This document shows positions 1 through 5,595 of a stretch of DNA of 6,755 nucleotides, piece by piece (positions within the stretch are counted from its first letter, which is position 1; each line of letters starts with the position of its first letter). Below the pieces are notes generated by a model. It saw only the letters and a program-made list of their open reading frames with translations. It was not told where the DNA came from and did not search any database. Location of the stretch: the NCBI GenBank assembly GCA_903871435.1, contig CAIQGU010000308.1, positions 1 through 6,755 on the forward strand, read 5' to 3'. Both the position numbers and the translations under genes were made by a program. The stretch is from an uncultured Burkholderiales bacterium. GTDB lineage: Bacteria > Pseudomonadota > Gammaproteobacteria > Burkholderiales > Burkholderiaceae_F.

Positions 1-51
1 AGATCTACACAGGCGAAGACACTCTTTCCCTACACGACGCTCTTCCGATCT
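1..51 (+). other. Illumina TruSeq P5 adapter with i5 index (sequencing artefact)
   Basis: This is technical sequence. Bases 1-10 match the end of the P5 flow-cell segment (GATCTACAC), bases 11-18 (AGGCGAAG) sit exactly where the eight-base i5 index goes, and bases 19-51 match the 33-base TruSeq read-1 primer site ending in CTCTTCCGATCT. Genomic sequence starts at base 52. The index agrees with the TruSeq HT D505 barcode as I recall it. The contig end was therefore left untrimmed, and nothing biological should be called here. Confidence 0.98.
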
Positions 52-711
52 GGCCGCTGCGGCCAGTCGCGTGGGCGGCCATTGCGGAGTTTCACCCGTG
101 AGCCAGGACGCCAGCAGCAGCAGGGCGCCGCCACACAGCATCTCGCTGGCGAAGCCGATGGCGCCGGGGGCGAGCACGAAGCGGCGCTGGCTCAGCACGC
201 TGCCCAGTGCCCAACCGCCGCACGCGATGGTAATGGCGGCCAAGCCGGATGGCGATGCGCGAAATTCTGCGCCTTGTATCAGGAGCAGCACCCCACTGAG
301 CCCAATCACGATGCCGACGACCTCGAGTCTTGCCGGGCGCACGCCAAACAACAGGTTGGTAGCGGTGATCATCATCGGCATCACGGCGATGAACGCGACC
401 ACCACACCCGAGCCTATCCCGAGTTCCGCCGTGGCCGTACCGCCCATGCCGCATACCAGCATGAGAAAGCCGATGATGGTGGCATGCACCCATTGACGCA
501 GTGACGGCAGCGGGGCGCCGCGGACCCCGCGCGACCACGCAAACAGCAAGCCGCCGGCTGCCAGAAAGCGGGTGGCCATCTGGAAGAAAGGGGGAAAGCT
601 CGGCAATGCGAACTTGATGGCGAGATACGTCGAACCCCAGATCAGCCAGGTAGCGAGCAGGCACGCCAGCACCAAGGGCGGCAGCCGGTTTTCCGCAGCA
701 CCCGCTGTCAT
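52..711 (-). CDS. EamA/DMT-family membrane transporter, YedA-like (3'-truncated by adapter)
   Basis: Inner-membrane permease of the drug/metabolite transporter superfamily (EamA). Such proteins usually have ten transmembrane helices in two repeats and export metabolites or amino acids; the substrate here is unknown. The ATG at 711 opens a frame of 220 genomic codons with no stop before the adapter. Residues about 11-33 form the first helix with the signature WLIWGSTYLAIK, followed by PPFFQMATRFLAAG (residues 40-53), closely matching the start of YedA/RhaT-like exporters. Further hydrophobic helices lie at about residues 77-90, 102-122, 131-146, 157-172 and 190-204. About two thirds of a typical 290-310-residue family member is present, so the second repeat is incomplete. 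GGAAT lies about five bases before the ATG as a weak ribosome site. The frame stays open through the adapter, so an automatic call would end in adapter-encoded residues. Confidence 0.9.
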
Positions 712-797
712 GGCCTATTCCGGCCGCAGGGCCGACGTTGGGATGAAGAGCAGACCGAACCGCTGCGGAAGGAAAGTCGCATGGCTTGCCCGCCGGT

Positions 798-815
798 CGG
801 CGAACAAACTCGCCG
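798..815 (-). terminator. Weak hairpin downstream of the small charged-protein gene
   Basis: On the minus strand CGGCGA and TCGCCG pair as a perfect 6-bp stem around a 6-base loop, 24 bases after the stop of the 57-residue gene. No U-tract follows, so this is at best a weak or Rho-assisted terminator or a chance hairpin in GC-rich DNA. Confidence 0.2.
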
Positions 816-838
816 CCGCGGTATTAGTCCGCCTGGCG

Positions 839-1012
839 TCAGGCGACGGACGGCTTTTCGGGGGTAGACGCTTCAGCGGCCGGCGCATCGTCGTCTGCGG
901 GGCCATCTTCAGGGGACTTGGGTTTTGCGTGACGCGAGCGCTTTTCTTCCTGCTTTTTTTTGCGGGCAAGTTCGCGCTGTCGTTTTTCGAAGGAATAGTT
1001 GGGTTTTGCCAT
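839..1012 (-). CDS. Small highly charged conserved hypothetical protein (57 aa)
   Basis: A 57-residue protein beginning MAKPNYSFEKRQRELARKKK and ending PEKPSVA before TGA. Residues 9-32 are dense in Lys, Arg, Glu and Gln and look like one amphipathic, possibly coiled-coil helix. Residues 33-57 are a disordered, acidic, Pro/Ala-rich tail. There is no signal peptide or membrane segment. I recall proteins with this MAKPNY-FEKRQ-ELA-KKK pattern as short hypotheticals near cold-shock genes in betaproteobacteria, but know no function. Nucleic-acid or ribosome association would fit the charge but is only a guess. It lies downstream of csp on the same strand, 99 bases from the csp stop and beyond a hairpin, so some read-through co-expression is possible. 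GGAAG abuts the ATG, too close for ideal spacing, and GGAGG lies about 17 bases upstream. The opposite-strand reading frames here are low-complexity shadows. Confidence 0.8.
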   Translation of the reverse strand: MAKPNYSFEKRQRELARKKKQEEKRSRHAKPKSPEDGPADDDAPAAEASTPEKPSVA

Positions 1013-1072
1013 CTTCCGACCGCAATGGGCCTCCGCGCTTTAGCTCCAGGCTACTGCACGGGGAGACTGCAA

Positions 1073-1098
1073 CAAGCCGCGGCGGGTGCCGCGGCTTG
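1073..1098 (-). terminator. Strong GC-rich hairpin after csp, probable terminator
   Basis: CAAGCCGCGGC and GCCGCGGCTTG form a perfect 11-bp stem closed by a 4-base loop (ACCC on the minus strand). It begins 13 bases after the csp stop codon. Downstream bases read TTGCAGTCTC, a poor U-tract. It could end the abundant csp message or act as a partial terminator and 3' stabiliser, letting some transcripts continue into the 57-residue gene. Confidence 0.7.
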
Positions 1099-1111
1099 CA
1101 TTACTGTCGAA

Positions 1112-1315
1112 CTAGATTGCGCGGATCTGGGTTGCCTGCGGGCCCTTGCTGCCCTGTGCAACCACGAACTCTACGCGCTGGCTTTCTTGAAGCGACTTGA
1201 AGCCGTTGCCTTGAATTTCAGAGAAATGCGCAAACAGATCCTTGCCGCCATCATCGGGGGTGATGAAGCCGAAACCTTTTGCATCGTTGAACCACTTGAC
1301 GATCCCAGTTGCCAT
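1112..1315 (-). CDS. CspA-family cold-shock protein (67 aa)
   Basis: Single cold-shock domain protein, a five-stranded OB-fold that binds single-stranded RNA and DNA and melts mRNA structure in the cytoplasm. The full 67-residue length is normal for the family. RNP1 is seen as KGFGFI (residues 13-18) and RNP2 as DLFAHF (26-31). The WFN motif at residues 8-10 supplies a conserved aromatic, and the C-terminus [10 protein letters not shown] is typical. RNP2 has Ala29 where many CspA proteins have Val, a common variant. The start is fixed at the ATG at 1315 because GGAG (1321-1324) sits five bases upstream and homologues start [10 protein letters not shown]. The frame is open for another 55 codons upstream, but that stretch has no similarity to the domain and is probably leader. 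An orthologue letter (CspA/C/D/E) cannot be assigned. The gene is divergent from the lipoprotein gene. Confidence 0.96.
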   Translation of the reverse strand: MATGIVKWFNDAKGFGFITPDDGGKDLFAHFSEIQGNGFKSLQESQRVEFVVAQGSKGPQATQIRAI

Positions 1316-1759
1316 AAAAACTCCGTATTGAAAAGATGGATATATCGCCGAGCATCGCACGGCGTGCAGACGATCAAGCGACGCAAGCTGGGTAAACCAC
1401 AGGAGCGCGATCGACGCGACCAGCTGGAAGGACCAAGGGCAAACGAGACTTAAACGAACGCGATAGCAATAGTACTCCAATTGCGGCGCAAATTATGGCC
1501 AGCCAAGGTAGTCCTTTCCAGCTACCACCGAGGACATAAGCCGCTGCGCCACGGTGGAGTCATCGCCCTTCCAGCGCCACCTTGCGACGCACCATGACGA
1601 TTTGCAACGGGCGCGCAGCGGTGTATGCGGCCGTGAGGGATGGTCGGCGCCCGGGACCGGTGGGCACGCAGCAGAACCGCCGGTTGGCGGCGCCCGCCGA
1701 CGCGTTACGCGATCAAATGATAAATTCGAGCGTTTGCGGTGGTTTGCGCCGCGCTGTGG
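1316..1759. other. Divergent intergenic region between csp and the lipoprotein gene
   Basis: About 440 bp without a convincing gene. The csp side (about 1316-1500) presumably holds its 5' leader. I found no -35/-10 pair that I would defend, and no clear cold-box match. The middle has modest inverted repeats: GGTAG/CTACC (about 1507-1526), CCACCG/CGGTGG at 1525-1530 and 1552-1557, and CCGCC/GGCGG at 1677-1681 and 1686-1690. An AT-rich patch at 1711-1726 (ATCAAATGATAAATT) just before the lipoprotein gene is the best place for its promoter -10 region, but no matching -35 is visible. Short open frames here have no recognisable features. No tRNA or known riboswitch was seen. Confidence 0.6.
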
Positions 1760-3199
1760 ATGCCAATTGTGAAAAGCCGTTTCGCTCTACCTGTTGCCCT
1801 CGTGACCCTGGGACTGTCTGGCTGCCTTGGAAACTCGGGTAATTCGTCCTCGGCACCACAGGGCGTGCAGGCTTTTGGGGGCGATGCTTCCATCAGCGTC
1901 ACCTGGCCGATGGAATCGGGCATCTCCTACTGGGTGTTCCACGCCCAGAGTCCCCTGCTTTCTACCGCGGGCAACTGGTCGACTCTGCTCTACGCAGGTG
2001 TAACGGTCAACGCAAGCTCTCCGTCCACCATCTGCGGGCAGATCAACAATCCCACTCCGACGGTGCTGTTTCCCGCGACGTACTTCTCGGTCAACGGCCG
2101 CACCGGGTCTTCGGCGGGCGGTCCCGGGAGTTCCCTGGTTAGCGCGGTGCCGCGGCCGGCGGGCGGTCCCGATGCGCCGTGGATCACCGGCACGACGATA
2201 CCGTCGCCGGTGTCCGCCATCGGGTATGGCGCCATAACGAACTGCGGCTATGCAGGCCGGCCGGCCAACGGTATCTACGTCGCGGTGGGGCCCGCAGCAA
2301 CCATCTACAGCGCGGCATTCACTCCCAGCGTAGCCGGTGCCCTGAGCCCGGCCCTGGGCAACACCCCGTTGGACTGGGTCCGCGCCAACTCCCCGGCGGG
2401 TATTGGTGAAGACCTGCGGGGCGTGGCTTCCTATTCGTATGCCAACTCGGCCAACGGCGTGGGTGTGGCCAGCGTGGTGTTCGTTGCCGTCGGCACGGGC
2501 GGCACGATAGTCCGCAGCACGGACGGGCACAACTGGCAACAGGTTTCGGGCGTGCCCACCGGTGTCAACCTGAACGCGGTGGCTGTTGCCGGTTCCACTT
2601 TCATCGCGGTTGGCGACTCGGGCGTGGTACTGACCAGCCCCGATTCGCTCGTGTGGTCGCTCAACGCCTCGGCTGCGGCGGCGTCTGCGAACGCTCTCAA
2701 TGCCATCCACTGTGTCTCGACCACCTGTGTGGCCGTCGGGGCGAACGGCACGACGTTGTGGACGACCTCCGGAGGATCGACGTGGTCGCTCGTGCCCATA
2801 GGCACCAATGACTGGACGACCATAGCCTACGGGAACGCCAACGACAATGCGGACGCACTGGTAACGGAATCGAACAACACGCTGGTTGTCACGCCGGCGA
2901 ATCAGGCGATCAACACGTGGGTGGTGGCGGACGCCAATGGCAGCTACGCGTACTCCACGACGGCCGGCAGCTGGGTCAGCGCTTCCGGCGCCATAGCCAG
3001 CTCCGTGGTGGCCATCGACTACACGACGCGTTTCATCGCGCTTGACGGCGCGGGGAATGCCTACGCCAGCGAAAATGGCGTCACGTGGTCGAGCGCGCCG
3101 GTGGGTTCGAGCAATCTGGCGGACGCTGTCGCGATGCGCAGCAACGGCTCAGGGTATGTCGCCATTGGCAGCTCCGGGGATAACGCTTCTTCCTTCTGA
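1760..3199 (+). CDS. Predicted lipoprotein with FnIII-like domain and Asp-box/BNR-like beta-propeller
   Basis: Predicted exported lipoprotein of 479 residues. The N-terminus has basic residues, a hydrophobic stretch and a lipobox LSGC with the acylated Cys at 22. Leu at the next position does not signal inner-membrane retention, so outer-membrane or surface location is likely. Residues about 32-132 resemble a fibronectin-III domain (ISVTWP, GISYWVFHA, ATYFSVNGRTGSSAGGPGS, SAVPR). Residues 172-475 hold about seven propeller-like repeats of the form FVAVG-GTI-S-DG-W: at 172, 240 (with STDGHNW, a good Asp-box), 281, 323, 388, 425 and 467. This recalls BNR/sialidase-type or YCF48-like propellers. 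No catalytic sialidase residues are evident, so a binding or scaffold role is more likely. The ligand is unknown. ATG 1760 is the only ATG before the lipobox. GTG 1769, which gives MKSRFALP and has a weak GGA, is a good alternative; GTG 1739 is possible. The last repeat ends abruptly. Confidence 0.8.
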   Translation: MPIVKSRFALPVALVTLGLSGCLGNSGNSSSAPQGVQAFGGDASISVTWPMESGISYWVFHAQSPLLSTAGNWSTLLYAGVTVNASSPSTICGQINNPTPTVLFPATYFSVNGRTGSSAGGPGSSLVSAVPRPAGGPDAPWITGTTIPSPVSAIGYGAITNCGYAGRPANGIYVAVGPAATIYSAAFTPSVAGALSPALGNTPLDWVRANSPAGIGEDLRGVASYSYANSANGVGVASVVFVAVGTGGTIVRSTDGHNWQQVSGVPTGVNLNAVAVAGSTFIAVGDSGVVLTSPDSLVWSLNASAAAASANALNAIHCVSTTCVAVGANGTTLWTTSGGSTWSLVPIGTNDWTTIAYGNANDNADALVTESNNTLVVTPANQAINTWVVADANGSYAYSTTAGSWVSASGAIASSVVAIDYTTRFIALDGAGNAYASENGVTWSSAPVGSSNLADAVAMRSNGSGYVAIGSSGDNASSF

Positions 3200-3201
3200 T
3201 T

Positions 3202-4008
3202 TCAGTACTCATATTCAATCTGCCCCCGCACCGTGACATCGGCAGCACCGCGCGAGGCACCCACCAGTACCGCAGCGTTGTAGTGCAGTGAGCTGTCCGT
3301 TGACAGCTTGTGCTCTCCGAACAATGCCGGCCCGATACGGTGTATCTGGCCCTGCGGATGGCCCCAGTGATTCCAGGTGCCCATCTGGCCAAACGCCTGC
3401 ATGCCAAATTCCAGACCGGGGTCTGATCGGTAGCGCAGTTGCAACTGGTACGTGAGTTGCGTGGCCAGGTGAGTACTGCCGTCGAATTGACGCTGCAGCA
3501 GCAGGTTCGCGTTGATCTGAAGATCGCCGATATCCTTTTGCAGCAGCGGCCCCGTGGTGAGCTTCCAGCCCTGCGAACCCGCGCGCGGAAACTCAAGCTC
3601 CGCCATAGCACCCACGTCCGCGAACCATTGGCCGGGCTCTGAAAATCGCACCACGTTTTCCCAGGAAGCCGCGTCAAGGCCTCCGCCATTTTGACCAGCC
3701 GGGTTGTTTGCGAATTGAACGTAAACCTCGGTAAACCAGGTGTCGCTTACACCCTGGCCGTAGCCCAACGCTGCGGCTTCTCCCGCCGGGGTTCCATCGC
3801 GTGCCTTGGACGCTGCACCCAGTTTGGATTCGAGCTCATGCTCGCCGCCTGTGTAGTCAAGCGTCATAATGTAATCGTTGGGGTCTGCCCACGCTTGCCC
3901 CGGCAAGAGCGGCGCAATCGCGGCGACTGCAAGGACCGCCACATGCGTAGGGATTTTTCGGCGCCAAATGCTGCGCGCGCGGACGGCGGTGTGGGGCTGG
4001 CGAGTCAT
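3202..4008 (-). CDS. Predicted outer-membrane beta-barrel protein in FTR1 operon
   Basis: Conserved hypothetical of 268 residues. A basic N-region (residues 1-20) and a hydrophobic core (22-36) are followed by AWA at 39-41, a clean signal-peptidase I site before DPNDYIMTLDY. The mature protein alternates polar and aromatic residues in about 9-10 predicted strands (WFTEVYVQF, WFADVGAMAELEF, LQINANLLLQRQF, QLTYQLQLRYR, LEFGMQAFGQMG, LHYNAAVLVGA). It ends QIEYEY, the aromatic C-terminal signal recognised by the BAM complex. It lies third in the cupredoxin-FTR1 cluster, so a passage or assembly role in metal uptake is inferred, not shown. ATG 4008 begins seven bases after the FTR1 stop and leaves a normal signal peptide. 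An earlier ATG at 4035 would overlap FTR1 by 20 bases and add nine residues. Neither has a clear Shine-Dalgarno, suggesting translational coupling. Its stop is two bases from that of the convergent lipoprotein gene. Confidence 0.8.
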   Translation of the reverse strand: MTRQPHTAVRARSIWRRKIPTHVAVLAVAAIAPLLPGQAWADPNDYIMTLDYTGGEHELESKLGAASKARDGTPAGEAAALGYGQGVSDTWFTEVYVQFANNPAGQNGGGLDAASWENVVRFSEPGQWFADVGAMAELEFPRAGSQGWKLTTGPLLQKDIGDLQINANLLLQRQFDGSTHLATQLTYQLQLRYRSDPGLEFGMQAFGQMGTWNHWGHPQGQIHRIGPALFGEHKLSTDSSLHYNAAVLVGASRGAADVTVRGQIEYEY

Positions 4009-4015
4009 CGTGGAT

Positions 4016-4834
4016 TTAATTGGCTCTGGCGCCATGATCGCGCGCCCGGAGCGAGGCCAATTGGACGAATATGAGCACGGCGACCGCGAAAATTACCTGT
4101 GCCGCGCTGGGCTGGGCTTCGTAGCCTATCAGGGCATGGAGCAGGGTGCCCAGCGCCGAGTCGGGAGCGACGAGGCCGGAACTGTCCCATAGCGGCTGCA
4201 CCAAAGGCGGGAGCAGGTCGGCCTGTGTGAGCAGCTGCGCGAGTTGCGCGGCCATTCCGGCCGCGACGAACAGCAGCAACCACGCGGTCACGCGGAAGAA
4301 ATGGCGGACGGGAATCCGGACCAGCCCCCGGTAGATCAGGATGCCGGCGATGACGCCGGCAAGCAGGCCCAGCAAGGACCCCTCGACAAGTGGGGCGGCG
4401 CCGAGAGACCCTCCCGCGAAAATTCCAAAGAAGAACAGCACCGTCTCCGACCCTTCGCGCAGGACGGTAAGGGCAATGGCGATGGTTACGGCGGTGATGG
4501 CCCGATCGCCGCTCGTGGCCGACTTGCCGAGCGCGCGCGCGTCGTCTGCCATCTTGCGGCCGTGGCCCGCCATCCAGATGTTGTGCCATGCCAGCATGGC
4601 GACGGCAATCGCCAGCACGGCCGCGTTGAAAAGTTCGTGGCCCATGCCGTTTGCCCATTGGCCGATCTGGCCGGCGATCGACGCCACGCCGACCGCGCCG
4701 GCCAGGCCCAGCACGACGCCCAGGGTGATCCAGACGGCATGACGGGGAATCTGGCGCGTGGCCGCCGCCACCATGCCGATGATCAAGGCCGCTTCCAGCG
4801 TTTCGCGAAAGACGATGAGTGTTGCATTGAACAT
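4016..4834 (-). CDS. FTR1-family ferric iron permease
   Basis: Inner-membrane iron permease of the FTR1/EfeU/FtrC family (272 residues, about seven helices, normal for bacterial members). The two signature iron-ligand motifs of the REXXE type are present: RETLE at residues 10-14 in helix 1 and REGSE at 126-130 in helix 4, the latter followed by FFFGIFAG. PLWDSS near residue 215 and a hydrophobic last helix (about 246-260) also fit. Known relatives import Fe3+ produced by oxidation of Fe2+, working with a periplasmic cupredoxin or EfeO-type partner. The chosen ATG at 4834 has AGGGA at 4841-4845, spaced six bases; the GTG just before it would add one residue. The gene follows the cupredoxin gene by 77 bases and is nearly contiguous with the barrel gene. 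No EfeB peroxidase or P19/FtrA gene accompanies it in this window. Confidence 0.95.
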   Translation of the reverse strand: MFNATLIVFRETLEAALIIGMVAAATRQIPRHAVWITLGVVLGLAGAVGVASIAGQIGQWANGMGHELFNAAVLAIAVAMLAWHNIWMAGHGRKMADDARALGKSATSGDRAITAVTIAIALTVLREGSETVLFFFGIFAGGSLGAAPLVEGSLLGLLAGVIAGILIYRGLVRIPVRHFFRVTAWLLLFVAAGMAAQLAQLLTQADLLPPLVQPLWDSSGLVAPDSALGTLLHALIGYEAQPSAAQVIFAVAVLIFVQLASLRARDHGARAN

Positions 4835-4911
4835 CACGGTTCCCTGATGTGTGGACCTAACCCTGGCATGCCGATACCAACAACGCGCCTGGACCCCTAC
4901 CGGGCGCTGAC

Positions 4912-5325
4912 CTATTTGGCAACCAGTGCGCCTTTGGCGGTGGCGGAATTGAATTCACCCTGGAATTCATATCGTCCCGGTTTGAGCGGTCCGACGTACA
5001 CGCTGGCCTTCTCATTGGGGGGAATGATTTTTTCCCGATGCAGGGAATGGCTTTCGAACTCTTCGACCGTGGGATCCTGGTTGTCGATGACCAGCAGGCG
5101 CTTTTCACCCGCAGGAATCTCAACTTCGGCGGGAATGAATTGATGATTTCGAATTTTGACCTGTATTGACGGTTCATCAGCGTATATCGATGCTGATAGC
5201 AGCAGGCCAAGCGTCAATGGCAGCGCTTTGCACAGGCACAGGAGCCCTTGTGCAACGAGGAGCGGCCGGGCCGTTTCTGCCCGCGCGGCAACCACATCAG
5301 GCGACTTCACGATAGGTTTCATCAT
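4912..5325 (-). CDS. Periplasmic cupredoxin-like protein (EfeO N-domain/FtrB type)
   Basis: Predicted 137-residue exported protein with a single cupredoxin-like domain (Cupredoxin_1 type). The signal segment has a hydrophobic core at about residues 33-46 and probable cleavage after SIYA (49). The mature domain carries the family hallmarks: NHQFIPAEVEIPAGEK (60-75), DNQDPTVEEFES (81-92), REKIIPP (97-103), GPLKPGRYEFQGEF (112-125) and AKGALV (130-135). It has no Cys and no Met, so a classical type-1 copper site (Cys, two His, Met) is absent. Acidic residues and His near the EFES segment are the likelier ligands, as proposed for EfeO-type domains. The expected role is handing iron to, or oxidising it for, the FTR1 permease. 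ATG 5325 was chosen with ATG 5322 next to it. An upstream ATG near 5352 would lie inside the Fur box and promoter. The N-region before the hydrophobic core is unusually long (about 25 residues). Confidence 0.88.
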   Translation of the reverse strand: MMKPIVKSPDVVAARAETARPLLVAQGLLCLCKALPLTLGLLLSASIYADEPSIQVKIRNHQFIPAEVEIPAGEKRLLVIDNQDPTVEEFESHSLHREKIIPPNEKASVYVGPLKPGRYEFQGEFNSATAKGALVAK

Positions 5326-5331
5326 GTTTTT

Positions 5332-5350
5332 AATGATAATGCTTCTCATT
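5332..5350 (-). promoter_or_regulatory. Fur box (iron-responsive operator)
   Basis: The plus strand reads TGATAAT-G-CTTCTCA at 5334-5348, matching 12 of 14 positions of the 7-1-7 Fur consensus TGATAAT-N-ATTATCA; the left half is perfect. It lies 9 bases upstream of the cupredoxin ATG and covers the predicted -10 region, so Fe-Fur would block RNA polymerase. Its position before an iron permease operon supports the call strongly. Confidence 0.82.
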
Positions 5351-5361
5351 AGTATTAGCAA
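5333..5361 (-). promoter_or_regulatory. Sigma70-type promoter of the cupredoxin-FTR1-barrel operon
   Basis: On the minus strand TTGCTA (5361-5356, 4/6 to consensus) and TATCAT (5338-5333, 5/6) are separated by exactly 17 bases. The predicted transcription start falls at about 5325-5327, at or next to the ATG, so the message may be leaderless or nearly so. The -10 box is inside the Fur box. Confidence 0.6.
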
Positions 5362-5489
5362 GCGATAAATCCGGGCCGGGTCGCAAGCGCCCCTCATCTC
5401 GGATAACGGCATTTTTACCGGCTGCGCGAGGGCACAGCGGCCCTTGTGCTCACGTTGCACCCCAGCATGCCAGCGCGCCATCGTCTGGC

Positions 5490-5495
5490 TACAAT
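5490..5495 (+). promoter_or_regulatory. Possible -10 element for hemA
   Basis: TACAAT (5/6 to consensus) lies about 100 bases upstream of the hemA ATG. No good -35 is found at 16-18 bases; TTGCAC at 5455-5460 is too far away. This is offered as the best single candidate in the hemA upstream region. Confidence 0.3.
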
Positions 5496-5595
5496 GGCGG
5501 GTCGACCATACCTATACTTCCGCGGATCGGAGCTAGTATCCGGCCGTTGGCTGCTGGTCTTTAATGGAATTTGCGCTTAGCGCTTGCCACACCTG

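Noticed and set aside
92..664. Minus-strand 190-codon frame overlapping the transporter
   Set aside because: Wrong frame: it is Arg/His-rich, whereas the frame starting at 711 gives a clean membrane protein with EamA motifs.
572..1453. Plus-strand 293-codon open frame
   Set aside because: It runs antisense through the transporter start, the 57-residue gene and csp, all of which have clear family features or starts. Its own translation has no recognisable domain.
1316..1480. N-terminal extension of the cold-shock protein
   Set aside because: The extension lacks a ribosome site and similarity to cold-shock proteins, while GGAG at 1321-1324 points to the ATG at 1315.
1525..1557. CCACCG/CGGTGG inverted repeat as a structured RNA or operator
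   Set aside because: Only six base pairs around a 21-base loop in GC-rich DNA, with no conserved RNA pattern that I recognise.
1787..2710. Minus-strand 307-codon frame antisense to the lipoprotein gene
   Set aside because: Arg-rich shadow typical of GC-rich DNA; the plus-strand frame has a lipobox and repeated propeller motifs.
4951..4968. Two GAATTC copies 12 bases apart
   Set aside because: Both fall in the conserved C-terminal cupredoxin coding region (FQGEFNS) and are explained by codon choice, not by cloning or a repeat element.
4244..5143. Plus-strand 299-codon frame antisense to FTR1 and the cupredoxin gene
   Set aside because: The opposite strand encodes both FTR1 iron motifs and a full cupredoxin-like domain; this frame shows no family features.
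5426..5452. GCACA...TGTGC inverted repeat upstream of hemA
   Set aside because: A five-base repeat with no known regulator match and no clear relation to a promoter.
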